Shown: in pieces, positions 1 to 11,271 of the stretch
How the letters are laid out: every line of letters starts with the position of its first letter
Numbering within the stretch: position 1 is the stretch's first letter
Assembly (NCBI RefSeq): GCF_018446385.1
Contig: NC_056004.1
Location: 27,100,492 to 27,164,491, forward strand
Direction: 5' to 3'
DNA: 64,000 nt
Source of the DNA: Zingiber officinale
Taxonomy: Eukaryota > Streptophyta > Magnoliopsida > Zingiberales > Zingiberaceae
The notes under the pieces: model-generated
Databases searched by the model: none
Seen by the model: only the letters and a program-made list of their open reading frames with translations
What the model was told of the DNA's origin: nothing
Position numbers and translations under genes: made by a program

Positions 1-479
1 AGATACTTAAAAAATTAAAAAGACATCCTTCGTTACATCATTCAAAACAAAAGAAGCTAATTCATAGAATTTACAACTCTTTCTTCGCAACAAAGATGCT
101 AATGTTATTCTCCTATACTGGTTATTATCCTCGAGAGTAGAGTTCCTCCTTCATGCCACTTAATCTGATGAGTTGGTGAAAAGTAATTGTCAAGGAGAAG
201 ATTGCAAGTGACATAATAGTGAGGGGGTTATGAAAAAGAGTCTACAAGCACTCATCAAAAGATTAGAATAAGTGTTGAGTTTGAACTCGAGGTGATCACT
301 TCAACACTCAAGTTAGCACCGAGGTTAGGAGAAAATGAAAGTGGTGGAGTAGAGGAGTCCAGATAATTGTGGGTGCATATATGCACTCGTGAGAGAGAAC
401 AACCTTTTATAGAGTTATAACTATACCTTTGCGTTCTCCATGTATTTCGAGATTACTATAATAAATTTGACTTTTCGTA
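1..479. other. Unassigned AT-rich sequence
   Basis: No coding region with recognisable similarity, no LTR ends and no RNA gene were seen here. It lies to the left of a repeat cluster that resembles CACTA subterminal DNA, so it may be the flank or interior of that transposon; this is inference only. Confidence 0.4.
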
Positions 480-740
480 GCATGTATCTCATGTTGCACA
501 ACTTCAAGTTGTTAAAAGTCATAAAACATTGACAGTGCGCATTGCGTGCTGTTGTTAATTGCATTTGCAGCGCGCAATTGAGCATTGCAAATGCTATTAT
601 CTGAAGAGAATGATTGAGCACTGCGGATGCATTAACCACACCACCTAGCCACACACTGCGAATAATAACATCCACAGTAGCATATGCGCGTTGTAAATAA
701 TAACATCCGCAATGCTCAATCGCACGTTGTTGTTAGGGTA
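480..740. repeat. Cluster of short direct and inverted repeats, CACTA subterminal-like
   Basis: Short GC-containing units of the type GCGCATTG, GAGCATTGC, GAGCACTGCGG and their complements (for example GCAATGCTCAATCGC near 711) recur in both orientations, separated by TAATAACATCC spacers. Such crowded, bidirectional short repeats are typical of the subterminal regions where CACTA transposases bind. A similar cluster (AACGCGCAGC, TGCATTGTTATTAT) lies at 28080-28315 next to a CACTACAACAAA end. I infer that this is the other subterminal region of the same or a related transposon. No CACTA terminus was found on this side, so the boundary is unknown. Confidence 0.4.
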
Positions 741-1058
741 TGATAGTAACCTCATACACTTACAATCTTATATACACATACCATACAATTATAATACCAT
801 AGATAATGTAACCATCAACACCACACTTTATCAAAATAATAATTCACCTAATAAGAGAAAATAATCCAAACTAGTCATATAAATTCACTTAATAATATGA
901 TTTCTTTCTTCAAAAAGTATATGATAAAATCAGTAACTTAGTCACAAAACACTATGAACTTAGATAATCAACCAATTGTACTTTCTATTACATATTTAAG
1001 AAAAAATATTTCATAATTCGATCGAATTATGCCCACTTTTTTCACTGATCTTGTCTGG
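741..1058. other. AT-rich intervening sequence, nothing recognised
   Basis: Low-complexity AT-rich DNA with no supported ORF, RNA gene or element terminus. Confidence 0.4.
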
Positions 1059-1673
1059 AATCTGAGTCAGATGGATCGCCGGGTGAGGTGGATGAAATGT
1101 TGACCGAGTCGCGATGTCTCAGAAGGGGGGGGTGTGCTAAGATGACTTCCGTGTTGACCAAGTCTTCAGAAGTCTTCTGGTCAATGCTACCTGCAGCTAG
1201 CGACTGGGTCGCCTCGATCCCTGGTACCCCGAGGCTCGAGGAGGATCCAACAAATAGATAAATAACATGCTAATAATATAATAATAAAATAAATGAGGTG
1301 CGAGTACGGAAAATGTACCCTGGCCCAGGGGGGCACATTCGGATGGGATGCTGCTCAAGTTGTCGCAACTCGGAAGGGTAGATGAATGTGTCGGACGAGG
1401 AGCTGGATTTGACGACGCGGAGCCGAACACGGTGGCACGAAATCGGATGTGACCTCGGCACGCAGGCCGAGATAAGACATCGGTACGTAGGCCGAGATAC
1501 AAATATCGACGCGTAGGCCGGAATACAAATATCAACACGCAGGACTGATAATAATAGCGGCACAAAGACCAACAAATGACACACAAACCAGCTTAGTGCG
1601 AAGGTCAAAACACAGCATACAGGACAATTCGACGTGAAGGTCGGAACACAATGGAAGTGGAGACAGTCGTATC
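1059..1673. repeat. GC-richer repetitive fragment with a roughly 26-bp minisatellite
   Basis: Base composition changes sharply from the AT-rich flanks. Positions 1459-1580 hold four to five imperfect tandem units of about 26 bp built around an ACGCAGGCCGAGATA-type core; each next unit is more degenerate. A G run sits near 1126. ORFs across this piece on the minus strand are rich in Arg, Ser and Pro, match no family I know, and look like by-products of the repeat. It is probably a fragment of an unrelated LTR or other repeat; I cannot name it. Confidence 0.45.
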
Positions 1674-3135
1674 TGTTAGAGTGTATACTAAAAGTCTAGC
1701 TTTTTGTATAAATATTTATTTTAAAATAAGAATCGCATTGGTCAAATGTCTACATTTATGCTAAGTGTAGTTGTCTATTTAATTTATATTGTAGATAACA
1801 TGGTGTGAGGAGACACACAGAAGATCATGTTATCAGATCCTTATAAATTATAAATAGTAGCTCACAACCAAGATGGAATGAGACAAACCATTGGAGTGGT
1901 TGTAATGTAATTTGGTATTAATTTATCTTGACTATAATATTACACTAATACACTATGAGTGTATTGAGTAGGACCATTTGAGGTTGTTCTTTTTATACTG
2001 ACTGTTAAAAAGAACAAGACCTCTATTATTATGGAAGTGTGTACTCTTAATCATGATATAATAACAAGCACACATACTTAATATTTATGTGTTTAATTTA
2101 TCAAAGGGTGCGAATTAGTTCGTTAAATCAATAGGCTCGATAAGTTGGGAAATGGTATTATTTATATGGTGTGTTGTTGATTATAGAATGAAACTGTGTC
2201 CTAGTAATCTAGGTTGATGATGTCCCTTTGAGGAGCTCATAAGGATTATCATGTAAACCCTACAGGTGGACTTAGTCCGACATGACAATAAGGTTGAGTG
2301 GTACTACTCTTGGAACTAAGATATTAATTAAGTAAGTTGTCAGTAACTCATTTAATTAGTGGACATTCAATATCTTAAACACAGAGAGACTAACACACTT
2401 ATGATAAGTAGGAGCCCATATTGTAATATGAGATTGGTGCGGTAGTGCAATAATAACTCTTTAGTGGAATGAGATATTATTGATGAACTTGAGTTGGATA
2501 TTCGGGGTGAACACGGGAAGCTCAAGCTCGTCGGGAGACCAAAACTAATTCCTCCTCTCGGTCCCTGTTGTAGCCTCTTATTTATAAAGCCTTATATCCA
2601 CTTAGAGCCAAGCTTCTTACTCATCTTGTTGTGGCCGGCCAAACCATGCTTGGAGCCCAAGTTAGGGCCGACCAAGGCAAAGGATGGAGCCATGTTTATG
2701 GCCGGCCAAGCTTGGAGCCCAAGCTAGGTGGCCGACCACATTAAATTAAAAGGTTATTTTAATTTTAAAATCTTTCCTTTTGTGGAAGCCATGATTTTAA
2801 AAGAGAGTTTTAAAATTTTAAAATCTTTCCTTTTATAGTTTTCTACAAAGGATTAAGAGAAAGATTTGATATCTTTCCTTATTTGTAGTTAAGAGAAAGA
2901 TTTTAATTTTTGATAAAACTTTCCTTTTTTAACCATCCACATGTTTTAAAAAGAGATATTTTAATTTATAAAAATTTTCTTTTATAACCAACAAGGGATT
3001 TAAAAGAGAAATTTTTCTATTAAAATTTCTTATCGGAAACAAATAAGAAAGTTTTAATTTTATGTTTAAAACTTTCCTTGTTTGGAGCACAAGGAGGTGG
3101 CCGACCATGACAAGTATAAAAGGAAGCTTTTGTAA
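1674..3135 (+). mobile_element. Old, truncated LTR of the 2.4-kb copia family
   Basis: It opens with TGTTAGAGTGTATACTAAAA, matching the LTR start TGTTGGAGTGTATACTGAAA seen at 54583. It follows that LTR in order: the AGTAGCTCAC block, the GAGTGTATTGAGTAGGACCA block, the AACAAGCACA block, the GGTGGACTTAGTCCGACATG block, the TTCCTCCTCTCGGTCCC block, several GGCCGGCC or GGCCGACC motifs, and AT-rich U3 sequence. Similarity fades after a TATA-like AGTATAAAAGG near 3113-3123, so the R/U5 half is missing or too diverged to follow. It is far more diverged than the other copies, so it is the oldest member here. It lies on the left side of the CACTA transposase gene. Confidence 0.75.
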
Positions 3136-3386
3136 TAATGTTTCATTAGCTATAAAACGACAATCTTCTTGTTTAAGCTCCTCAATGTGAATCCTATTTA
3201 AAATAATAGAAGAGTGATTGTTATAATATATGAATTATGTAATATACTAGGGTTTGTAATTAACTATACTCACTATAAGTAAGGTTCAACTTTTGCAATA
3301 TTGAATAACACATATTGATGTATGGCTTGCAACATATGGACTTCTAAAATCCTTTCTTTTCCTTTAAAAATTAGACAACCTTCCAC
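3136..3386. other. Between LTR relic and transposase 3' end; nothing recognised
   Basis: AT-rich sequence. It may hold the remnant of the LTR 3' half or the transposon's own DNA downstream of the transposase. No ORF or terminus is supported. Confidence 0.35.
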
Positions 3387-4046
3387 TTATCCATTCTCCA
3401 AATCCTCATTCCGATTAGAATAGACACCCATTCTAGCAACTTTCTTAAAATATGCACTACAAAATCGCATTGTTTCTTCTGTGAGATAACACTCAGCTAT
3501 GCAACACTCTTGCCTTGCTTGGTTCTTCACATAACCTTTAAGTATTTTCATAAATCTAAATAAAAAAACAAAATTCGCAATCAAGAGTTGTTGATAGAAA
3601 ACTATAATTTGTTTTATAATATCTATTACCTTTTAAATAGATACATTCAACGGAAGTAGACTAGTCCACACAAGCGAGCCTCTCTTGCTAAATGAATTGT
3701 CAAATGAATCAAAATGGTAAAGAAAGCGGGTGGAAAATATCTTTCTATCATGCATAGAATTTTAGCAATATTCTCCTTGGGTTGTACTAAATGGTTCCTG
3801 TCTAACAATCTTTGACATAATTCATTATAAAATGCACACGGTAGAAATAGAGCATTGCATGTACCTTTTGGTAAAAGACTTCTTAATGCAACTAATAACA
3901 ATTATTGAAGTAGAACATGACAATCATGCAATTTTAGCTTAATAAGCTTACACTCTTCTAAAGAAATACAATTGCTAATATTTGAGTTATAGCCATATGA
4001 TAACTTTATTTTTTTTAACCTAGAGCAAAATATAAGTACCGCGAAT

Positions 4047-5288
4047 TAGTTTTGATGTGATCAACTGAATTAAGCTAAGTCCTATAGTTTTGATGCATTA
4101 TGTCTGAGTGTGCAGGAACTTAGGAACACAAGAAGTTGAGCGGAAGATGCATCGAGCGAGAAGGATGACACGGGAAGCGAGTCAACGGGCTCGGTGCATC
4201 TGAGGGATGAGAAGCTGCAGAAGAGCACACTTGTGGATGAAAATGACACACGCGACACTTTTGAGGGACAAGAACCCAAGGAGGAAGACTGTTTGAGGCG
4301 AAAGTTGGAGATGGGTTCAGGTGAGTTCAACTCTAGACGGCCACAACATCGCCCAAGCGATCAGACAAAAGTCAACACTAAGTTGACTTTGTCTAGATGC
4401 CTAGACCAGGTCCAAGTGCCCCGACCAATCCCTGCTAAGTCAGTGAGTTTGAGCCGTTGTAACGAGGATCAACACTGGAGTCCAAGTCCAGGTCCAAGCG
4501 CCCAGACTAGGTCCACCGGACTAGTCCTGGCTAAGTCAATGAGTTTGAGTCGTTGCAGCGAGGATCAACACTGGAGTCCACATCAGCCAACTCTAGGCAC
4601 TTGGATCGAGTCCAGGCATTCAGGAATCGATAATTCGTTGACAAAGAGACATTGCGGTGTGGATTGAGGTGACCATGTCCAGGTGCCCAAGAGTTGCTCG
4701 GACTAGGTATAGGCACCTAGACTAGTCTAGGCACCTGGACTAGGTCTAGGCGCTTGGACTAGTCTTGGCTAAGTTAGTGAGTTTGAGCCATTGCAGTGAG
4801 GATCAATACTATTGTCCACGTCGCCGACTCCAGGTGCTTGGACCGAGTCCAGGCGCCCAAGAATCGATAAGTTGTTGACAAAGAGACGTTGTGGATTGGA
4901 TTCAGGCAACCATGTCCATGCCCCCAGATTGGGTCCAGGCACCTGGGAGCTGTCACATCAGCCAACGGCTAACTTTGACCAGTGAGCTATAAATAAAACT
5001 CTGGTCCTCAAAGTTTAGTACAACACATTCTATATTCGAACTATATTTCTATTTTTAATCTACGCTTTCAATGTTTTGTAAGAGGCTACTCCACCCTCAT
5101 CAAAGAGATCTTCTAATGGAGCTTTTCAACTACCTTAGATTAACAACCTCCCCAGTTAATTTCCTTTTATGTTATTTATTTTTCATTTAACTGTGTGTTT
5201 GTCTTTGATAAGTTAAAATAGCAAGAGAAGGCGCTAACTTTTATTGCAGGCTATTTACCCCCCTCCAGTCGGCCTACTGGGACTATCA
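4047..5288 (+). repeat. Left LTR of the gag-only element, with internal tandem repeats
   Basis: It matches 7666-8211 from AGTTTTGATGTGATCAA onward. Three copies of a unit containing AGTGAGTTTGAGCC and GAGGATCAACACTGGAGTCC occur near 4438, 4537 and 4770, and a short CTAGGCACCTGGACTAG-type unit repeats at 4670-4765. A TATA-like GCTATAAATAAAA sits near 4986. The LTR ends in CA at 5288, two bases before the PBS. Predicted reading frames across it reflect the repeats, not a gene. Confidence 0.7.
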
Positions 5289-5290
5289 AT

Positions 5291-5301
5291 TGGTATCAGA
5301 G
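5291..5301 (+). other. Primer binding site, initiator tRNA-Met type
   Basis: TGGTATCAGAG directly follows the left LTR, the usual position for first-strand priming in Ty1/copia elements. Confidence 0.8.
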
Positions 5302-5348
5302 TCAGGTTTACTTTAGAGTGACTAACCACCAACTGAAATAATAAGGAG

Positions 5349-6459
5349 ATGGCCGGAGTGAGCATTCATCCATTGAAGTTCAAGGGGATTTTACGATATG
5401 GAAAAAGAAGATGGAGGTATTCTTTAAAATGGATTTCAAAATTTTACTAACAATAAAATATGACTTTGTAGTACCTAGAGATCAGCATGGAAAGGAAAAA
5501 GAAGAGCACTTATGGAGCAAAAAGAAGCAGGCTGATTTTGTGGCAAATAGCAAAGTAGAGCTTCATCTACTGAGAGTTCTACCACTGCAAGAAGTCAATC
5601 AGATCAGCACCTACAACCCGGTGAAAGAACTTTGCGAGAAGTTCCTAGACCTGCATGAAGGTACCTCGGAGGTTAAACTCGCAAAACTAGATCTTCTCGA
5701 AATTAACTCAGCAACCTCCGGTTTGAAAAAGGGGAAACAGTTACTCAGCTACACGTCAAAATCAAGGAATTGATCACCAAAATCACCAACCTAGGAGAAA
5801 TGATAAAAAAAATAAAGATTCTCTTTGATATGGTCTTAATGTCTTCTTGAGGACCCCGGGCTGGACATCGACAGTAGATTCCTACTATATCTCTAAGGAT
5901 CTTGAGGTAAGTACCTTAGAAAAATGAGCTAAATTAGAACCTAGCATTCAAAACTAAGAAGATCAAGTCAAACTCAGAATCGACAAAAATGAAGAAGCAT
6001 ACATGGTAAGGGAATTCAAAAGCAAAATTAAATCTAACAATTTTGATAAGTCACAAGCTAAGAAACTTCTTTAGAACAAATGAAAGGTTTGGTGCTACAA
6101 CTGTCAAGAAGAAGGACACATAAAAAGACAACTGTCCGAAATTGAAAACCAAGGAAAAAGACAAAGAGAAAGGGATAAGAAGGCCCAAACAAAAGAATCT
6201 CAAAACTACGTTGGACGAGTCATCATTGGAAGATTCCAAACTCGAGGAGTACGTTAGACTAGCACTAATGGTCAGCCATCAATCAGACGATGAAGACACC
6301 TTAGCAGCAAGCAACGATAAAGAGAGAGCATCAAACGATGAGTCTGACATGGTAAGTGAGATAAGATTTTTACCCTCCGATCAATTATACGATGCTATAA
6401 AACTGTTAAGTGGGTCTTTATGTAAAACTAGATCCTACAAGAAAATTATAAAAACTTAA
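5349..6459 (+). pseudogene. Copia-type gag, frameshifted
   Basis: An ATG at 5349 starts MAGVSIHPLKF and leaves frame within 20 codons. The main readable block (5411-5773) begins MEVFFKMDF and has the character of the UBN2/retrotransposon gag family, the capsid-like protein that packages element RNA in the cytoplasm. A CCHC zinc knuckle starts at about 6091 as CYNCQEEGHIK, but its last Cys is in another frame. A Lys-rich then Asp/Ser-rich tail (6142-6459, including LALMVSHQSDDED) resembles copia gag C-termini. There are stops and at least three frame changes. It is not followed by protease or pol. Confidence 0.7.
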
Positions 6460-6469
6460 AGTTATAAAT

Positions 6470-7640
6470 GCAAAGTTAACAGAACAAATAGAAAAACTAA
6501 AATTAGAAAAATATTTCTCATATTCAAATTCATATGCCCCCATAAAATAATTTTAGAAATTATAAAGGCTTAATTGGTATATAAGAAATCATATGGTTAA
6601 ATTGTTAAAGTAGCAAGAACATATATTTCTATAAAATACTTGATAAATGTAGTAGATAAAAATTTATTTTGGATTTCTAAATCATGCTTTAGCTAATTAA
6701 AATTAATTTTTATGCATGCTTTAAATTGAATTTGCTTTAATTTACAACATTGTTTACATAATTAATTATTTCACATGCTTTCTTTTTCATGTTTTGTGTT
6801 AAATATTTTTTATGTGGAAAATAAAAAAAGTTATCTACTAACAGAAAATTTTTAAAAATTTGCTGACTTTATATTATTTATTTTTTAAAAATATTTTATT
6901 TAAAAAATAAATTTTAATGATTAAAAATATTTTAACAATTAAAAATGTTTCAAAAATTTATTTTTAAAAATCTTAATTTTTTTGTGATAATGAAATTTGT
7001 TTTATATTAGATTTATTTATTTTTTTGAGATTTTTTGATGATTATATAATTTTTATGAATTTTTTATTGGAAAATAAAATTTTAAAATTTAAAATTTTTT
7101 AGAGATTAATTTTGAAAAACTTGATATTTTAGATGAAGACCGTTATATGTTGAATGCTTAAAAAAATCAGCCAGATTTTTAGAACTCAGAAATGATTTTT
7201 AAATATTTAAATTCAAAAATGATGATTTTTGCATAAAAATATTATTTTTTTGAAAATAAAAATTTGTATTTCATGAAATTTTTTATCTTGATTCTATTTT
7301 CTATTTTTGATTATAATAAAAATATTTAGGATTTTTTAAAACTTTTAAATAATTTTAAAATCATTTTACCAAAATATTTGAATTAATCTATTAAAAATTA
7401 TTTATTTGAAAATTAATTTCAGTAAAAAGGTAAATTACTGAAAATTCTGTTTCAATCCTCTAGAAAAATAATCAATATTTTTTTTATGTGATCAAATGGG
7501 GAGAAAATAGGGAATAAGTTAAGTGGAGGTATAAAATTTAATATTCTTCTATTAAATTGATTGCAATTTTTTCTTATAATTGAAAATTTATTTAATTAAA
7601 TTGTTTTATTATTTTGGTTTAACCCTAACTTAACTTGGAT
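6470..7640. other. Very AT-rich non-coding interior of the gag-only element
   Basis: Long runs of A and T with no ORF. It occupies the place where pol would be expected. I see no trace of RT or integrase motifs, so pol was lost entirely or replaced by unrelated AT-rich DNA. Confidence 0.6.
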
Positions 7641-7651
7641 TGATGCACATC

Positions 7652-7664
7652 AAAAAGGGAGAGA
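7652..7664 (+). other. Polypurine tract of the gag-only element
   Basis: AAAAAGGGAGAGA lies immediately upstream of the right LTR (TGTAACTATCC at 7666). This is the expected priming site for plus-strand DNA. Confidence 0.7.
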
Positions 7665-7665
7665 T

Positions 7666-8211
7666 TGTAACTATCCTAAGTTGATTTTGATGTGATCAAT
7701 CAAATTAAGTTAGATCCTACAGTTTTGATACCTTGTGTCTATGTGTGCAGGAACTTAGGAATACAAGAAGTCGAGCGAAAAATACAATGAGCGAAAATGA
7801 TGACACAGGAAATGAGTTGACGAGTTCGATGCATCCGAGGGACAAGGAGTTATGGAAAAGTACACCGATGGATGAGAAAGACATGCGTGGTGCTTCCGAG
7901 GGACGAGAAGCTGGGGAGAAAGGCTGATCGAGGAGAAGGTCGGAGTTCAATTTGAGTGAACTTAACTCTGGATGGCCACAAATATCCCAAGCGACCGGAC
8001 AAAAGTCAACACTTAATTGACTTTGCTCGGTTGCTCGAACCAAGTCCAAGTGGCCGGAGCAATCTCGGCCAAGTCAGCGAGTTTGAGCCATTGCAGCAAG
8101 TATCAGCATTGGAGTCCACGTCAACTGACTCCAGGCATCAGGGAACCAATAAGTTATTGACAAAGAGCCGGTGCGGAGTGGATTGAGGCGACCACGTTCA
8201 GGCGCTTGGAC
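7666..8211 (+). repeat. Right LTR of the gag-only element, 3'-truncated
   Basis: Homologous to the first part of the left LTR. It stops at about 8211, where the sequence passes directly into CACTA transposase coding DNA, so roughly the last 700 bp including the TATA region are missing. Confidence 0.7.
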
Positions 8212-9400
8212 CTCCACATCTTCAAAAAAGCTATGTTTCCATAAGCTGAAAAATCATTGATTGTCCACATCAAAATAACCTTCAGATTGAATATTGATTT
8301 ACTAAATGTATCATACACCTCCACACCTATGTCCCACAACTCCTTCAATTCCTTCACAAGTGGTTCTAAGTATACATATATATCATTTCTTAGTTGTTTT
8401 GGGTCTGGAATCAATAATGTCAGCATAAGATTTTCCTTTGTCATACACATCTATAGAGGAAGGTTGTAATTAACCAAAAAAATTGGCCAACAACTATATC
8501 TAGAACTAAGGTCACCAAAATGATTGAATCCATCTGTTACAGGACTAAGTCATACGTAGATTTCTAGAATCCGATGCAAAAGCTGACCACTTATGATTTA
8601 TTGTATCCCAAGCTACTGAATCAACTAGATGACGTAACATATAATCTTGACTTTTGTGGTTGGAGTGGCAAATCAAGTCTTTAGCATTTTCTTCTAACTT
8701 AAACATCATTTTCAATCTAGGTACCACAGGAAAATATCATATCACCTTTTTGGGACACCTTATGAACTTTAGTAGTGATTTCGTCTACCTTCCATCTTGA
8801 GGAATCACACTTTGGACATGAGTCCAAATCTTTAAGTTCCTTTCTAAATAGATAACAATTGTTCTGGCAAGTATGAATCTTCTCATATTCTAAATCAAAT
8901 GATTTCAATAGCTTCCTTATTGAGTAAATATTTTCTGGAATTGTGTTTTTTTTTTTGGGAAACATGTCACCTAAGATATTAAGAAACTCATTGAAATTAG
9001 TGTTAGTGTGACCATTTGTAGACTTATACTTGTATAATATGACTACTGCTGATAACTTTGTATAAATTGTACAATTAGGGAGGAGAGGTGTTTCTGTATC
9101 TACTAATAAATCAACAAATTTATAGTCTCTTATCTCGAACTAACTTCACTTTGAAATTGTGAGGTATAACTTTCACCATAGAAGACCCAAATAGTGTAAG
9201 AAGGATCGATCCCCTTTATAATTAAGTGCTCGTACACTTTGTCAAATTTCATATAGTTCTTATTTTGACAATGCTTACAAGGACATAAGATTACTTCACA
9301 TGTTTTGACCTTAGTTCCTACCTTCTGTAGGAAATTTTTGAACTCATTGTTTATACTCTAGTACAAGCTTTGAAGGCAAACACATCTATTCCTTATCCAT

Positions 9401-10356
9401 TTTGTAAATGACCAAAACCCTAAAATAAAAGTTACAATCCATTGCTAAAATAAATAAGAATCACCCTAATCAGTCCTAGATAGAAAAACAACACATCTAC
9501 GAAGACAAAAAACCTCAATTACATACATATTTATCAAGTGATGGCTCAACTCTTTCATAGAGAACATTAATTCAAAGTTGTCATGGAGCTTAGTTTGGAC
9601 TTAGGCTTAACTTTACATATGAAATTTAGTCTCAGTTTGAACATTAAGCATGTAACTTAGTTTGAACATTGAGTATAGTATGAGTTTTGAACTTAAATCC
9701 TAACGTGTCTGAAAATGTAACTTAGACTGAACATGTACTAAACTTATGAACATTAACTCGGACTAAACATGTATTGAACATCGAACTTAAATTGAACATT
9801 GAAGTCTTCATGTTTAGTGAACATGTAATTTATTTTGAACTTTATATTTGTAATTTATTCTGAACATTGAACATGTAATCTAGATTGAACATGAAGTTTG
9901 AACAGGGACAGTATCCTAAACATAAAAGTTATTCTGAACATGAAACTTATTCTAAACTTCAAACACGTAATGTAAAAAGAAGATATTGTAGTTTAGGTAG
10001 AACATAAAACTTATTCTGAACTTTGAACATGCAATTTAGATAGAACATGTAATATTAACAGCATATGTAACTTTGACTGAAAACTTGGCACAACATATAA
10101 AATGCAACTTGGAACGTGAAACTTAGTATGAACTTAGGAAATGAAACTCAGAACCAAAACTAGAACATGAAACTTGTAACTGGATTTTCAACCCAAACAA
10201 TAATCTGAATGGGACTTATTAAACAACAATAACAATAGAGGTGAATTGGCCACTGGTCAAAGGAGGCGAAGAGACACGGGAGAGATAAAATGTGTGTGGT
10301 CTGATTAAAAAATAGCATTTTAATAGTGCTCTACGGATATGATGTTATATACTATT
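9401..10356. repeat. Degenerate GAACATG/AACTTAG repeats upstream of the transposase
   Basis: From about 9540 to 10170 the motifs TTGAACATT, GAACATGTAA and AACTTAGTTTGAAC recur many times at irregular spacing. It sits directly upstream of the transposase start, where CACTA elements carry their 5' subterminal repeats, so it may be the binding-site region of the transposon. No coding potential. Confidence 0.5.
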
Positions 10357-11271
10357 TGTTAGGGAGCCCAATGTAGGTGAGTGTTAAAACATGTTTCATA
10401 AATATACGCAGTGAAAATAAAAATAATAATAAACTACTTTATTACAACGCACACACCACACGAATACAAGGATACATCTATGCACACATGATAATAAAAT
10501 AATTTACGGAATTAAATTTAACTAGTTATACCTAACGGATAACGTACCGTGGAAAGAGAATCAACCAAGCAATGCTCTAGAGTCTCGCCTCTATCCATAT
10601 CCACACCGAGAACTCCTCAAGATGACTTGGCTATGTCCGATTTGTGTCTCCGTCTTTGGTACTAGCTGATGATTGAAAACAAAGTGATCCGAGAGAGGGA
10701 TCAAAGCTCGATTCATGTCCAGCGGCCGAAGCAACGCAAAGACACAAATCAATCAGCAAGTAACTTTCACGAAGTTGTGTTCGGCGGCGACAAGTTCACT
10801 ATCGGTGGCTATGGTTGACGACCAAAGCCTCCACTAGCCGATGGAAAGATGACGAAGGGAAGCGGATGGCCAGCGGTGCCTAAAGGGCGCCAGTGACAAC
10901 CAAACAATAGCCGTGTGTTGTTGTTCGGCTCGGGACAACAACTGTTCGATAGGAGCTATTGGTCTAATGTTTCTTGCTGACCGACAGGGACCTACTAGTT
11001 AGTTGGAAGAGGCTACTGATGCTGTTGGCAGTGACGAGCGATGGCAAAACAAGGAGCTTCAACTCCTTGTTGGTCGACAACACAAGAGAGGGAGGAGGGT
11101 AAAACCTAACAATTAGGTTTTCTCTAAAAATTTTATTCTTCTTTTTTTTCCTCTCCAATCTACATCAATATATAGATCACTTAACAGGTTAGAGATGCAT
11201 GTCCAAAACTCATTTCCATTAACCTGCAACCTATACTATTTGTCATAAGTTTGGTTCAAGACCGAACCACT

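Larger units (their letters stand above)
4047..8211 (+). mobile_element. Gag-only (pol-less) LTR retrotransposon, inserted in CACTA transposase
   Basis: Two homologous LTR segments (4047-5288 and 7666-8211) flank an internal region with a primer binding site TGGTATCAGAG at 5291, a degraded copia-type gag, a long AT-rich non-coding stretch, and a polypurine tract just before 7666. No protease, integrase, reverse transcriptase or RNase H motif is visible in any frame, so any mobility would have needed proteins from another element. The left LTR lacks the first roughly 15 bases seen in the right one, and the right LTR stops about 700 bp early, so both outer edges are damaged and no target duplication could be identified. 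The transposase reading resumes on both sides. Confidence 0.75.
3387..9400 (-). pseudogene. CACTA (En/Spm-type) transposase, broken and interrupted
   Basis: Read on the minus strand it follows the TNP2-like transposase order. An ATG at 9400 opens MDKE followed by a stop. The transposase-associated zinc domain (CPCKHC) lies near 9260, and a stretch with EYEKIHTC, CPKCDSSRWK and an LRHLVDSVAW block spans 8965-8545. PLVKELKELWD and MWTINDFSAYGN lie at 8450-8230. The chain then breaks at a retroelement (4047-8211) and resumes at about 4010 with GYNSNIS and KLHDCHVL, the DUF4218-like part with FPPAFF (3901-3647), and the KGYVKNQARQ block (3584-3387). About 200 family residues between the halves are missing, so a deletion accompanied the insertion. 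Several stops and frameshifts make it inactive. The family catalyses excision and integration of CACTA elements in the nucleus. Confidence 0.85.

Noticed and set aside
1197..1608. Overlapping 112- and 129-residue ORFs on the minus strand
   Set aside because: Composition and internal repetition follow the 26-bp minisatellite; no family resemblance.
5349..7640. Hidden pol genes in the element at 4-8 kb
   Set aside because: No RT (YVDD), integrase or RNase H motif was found in any frame of the AT-rich interior.
9540..10170. Regular GAACATG repeats as a CRISPR-like array
   Set aside because: Spacing is irregular, units are short and degenerate, and the context is a plant CACTA element.
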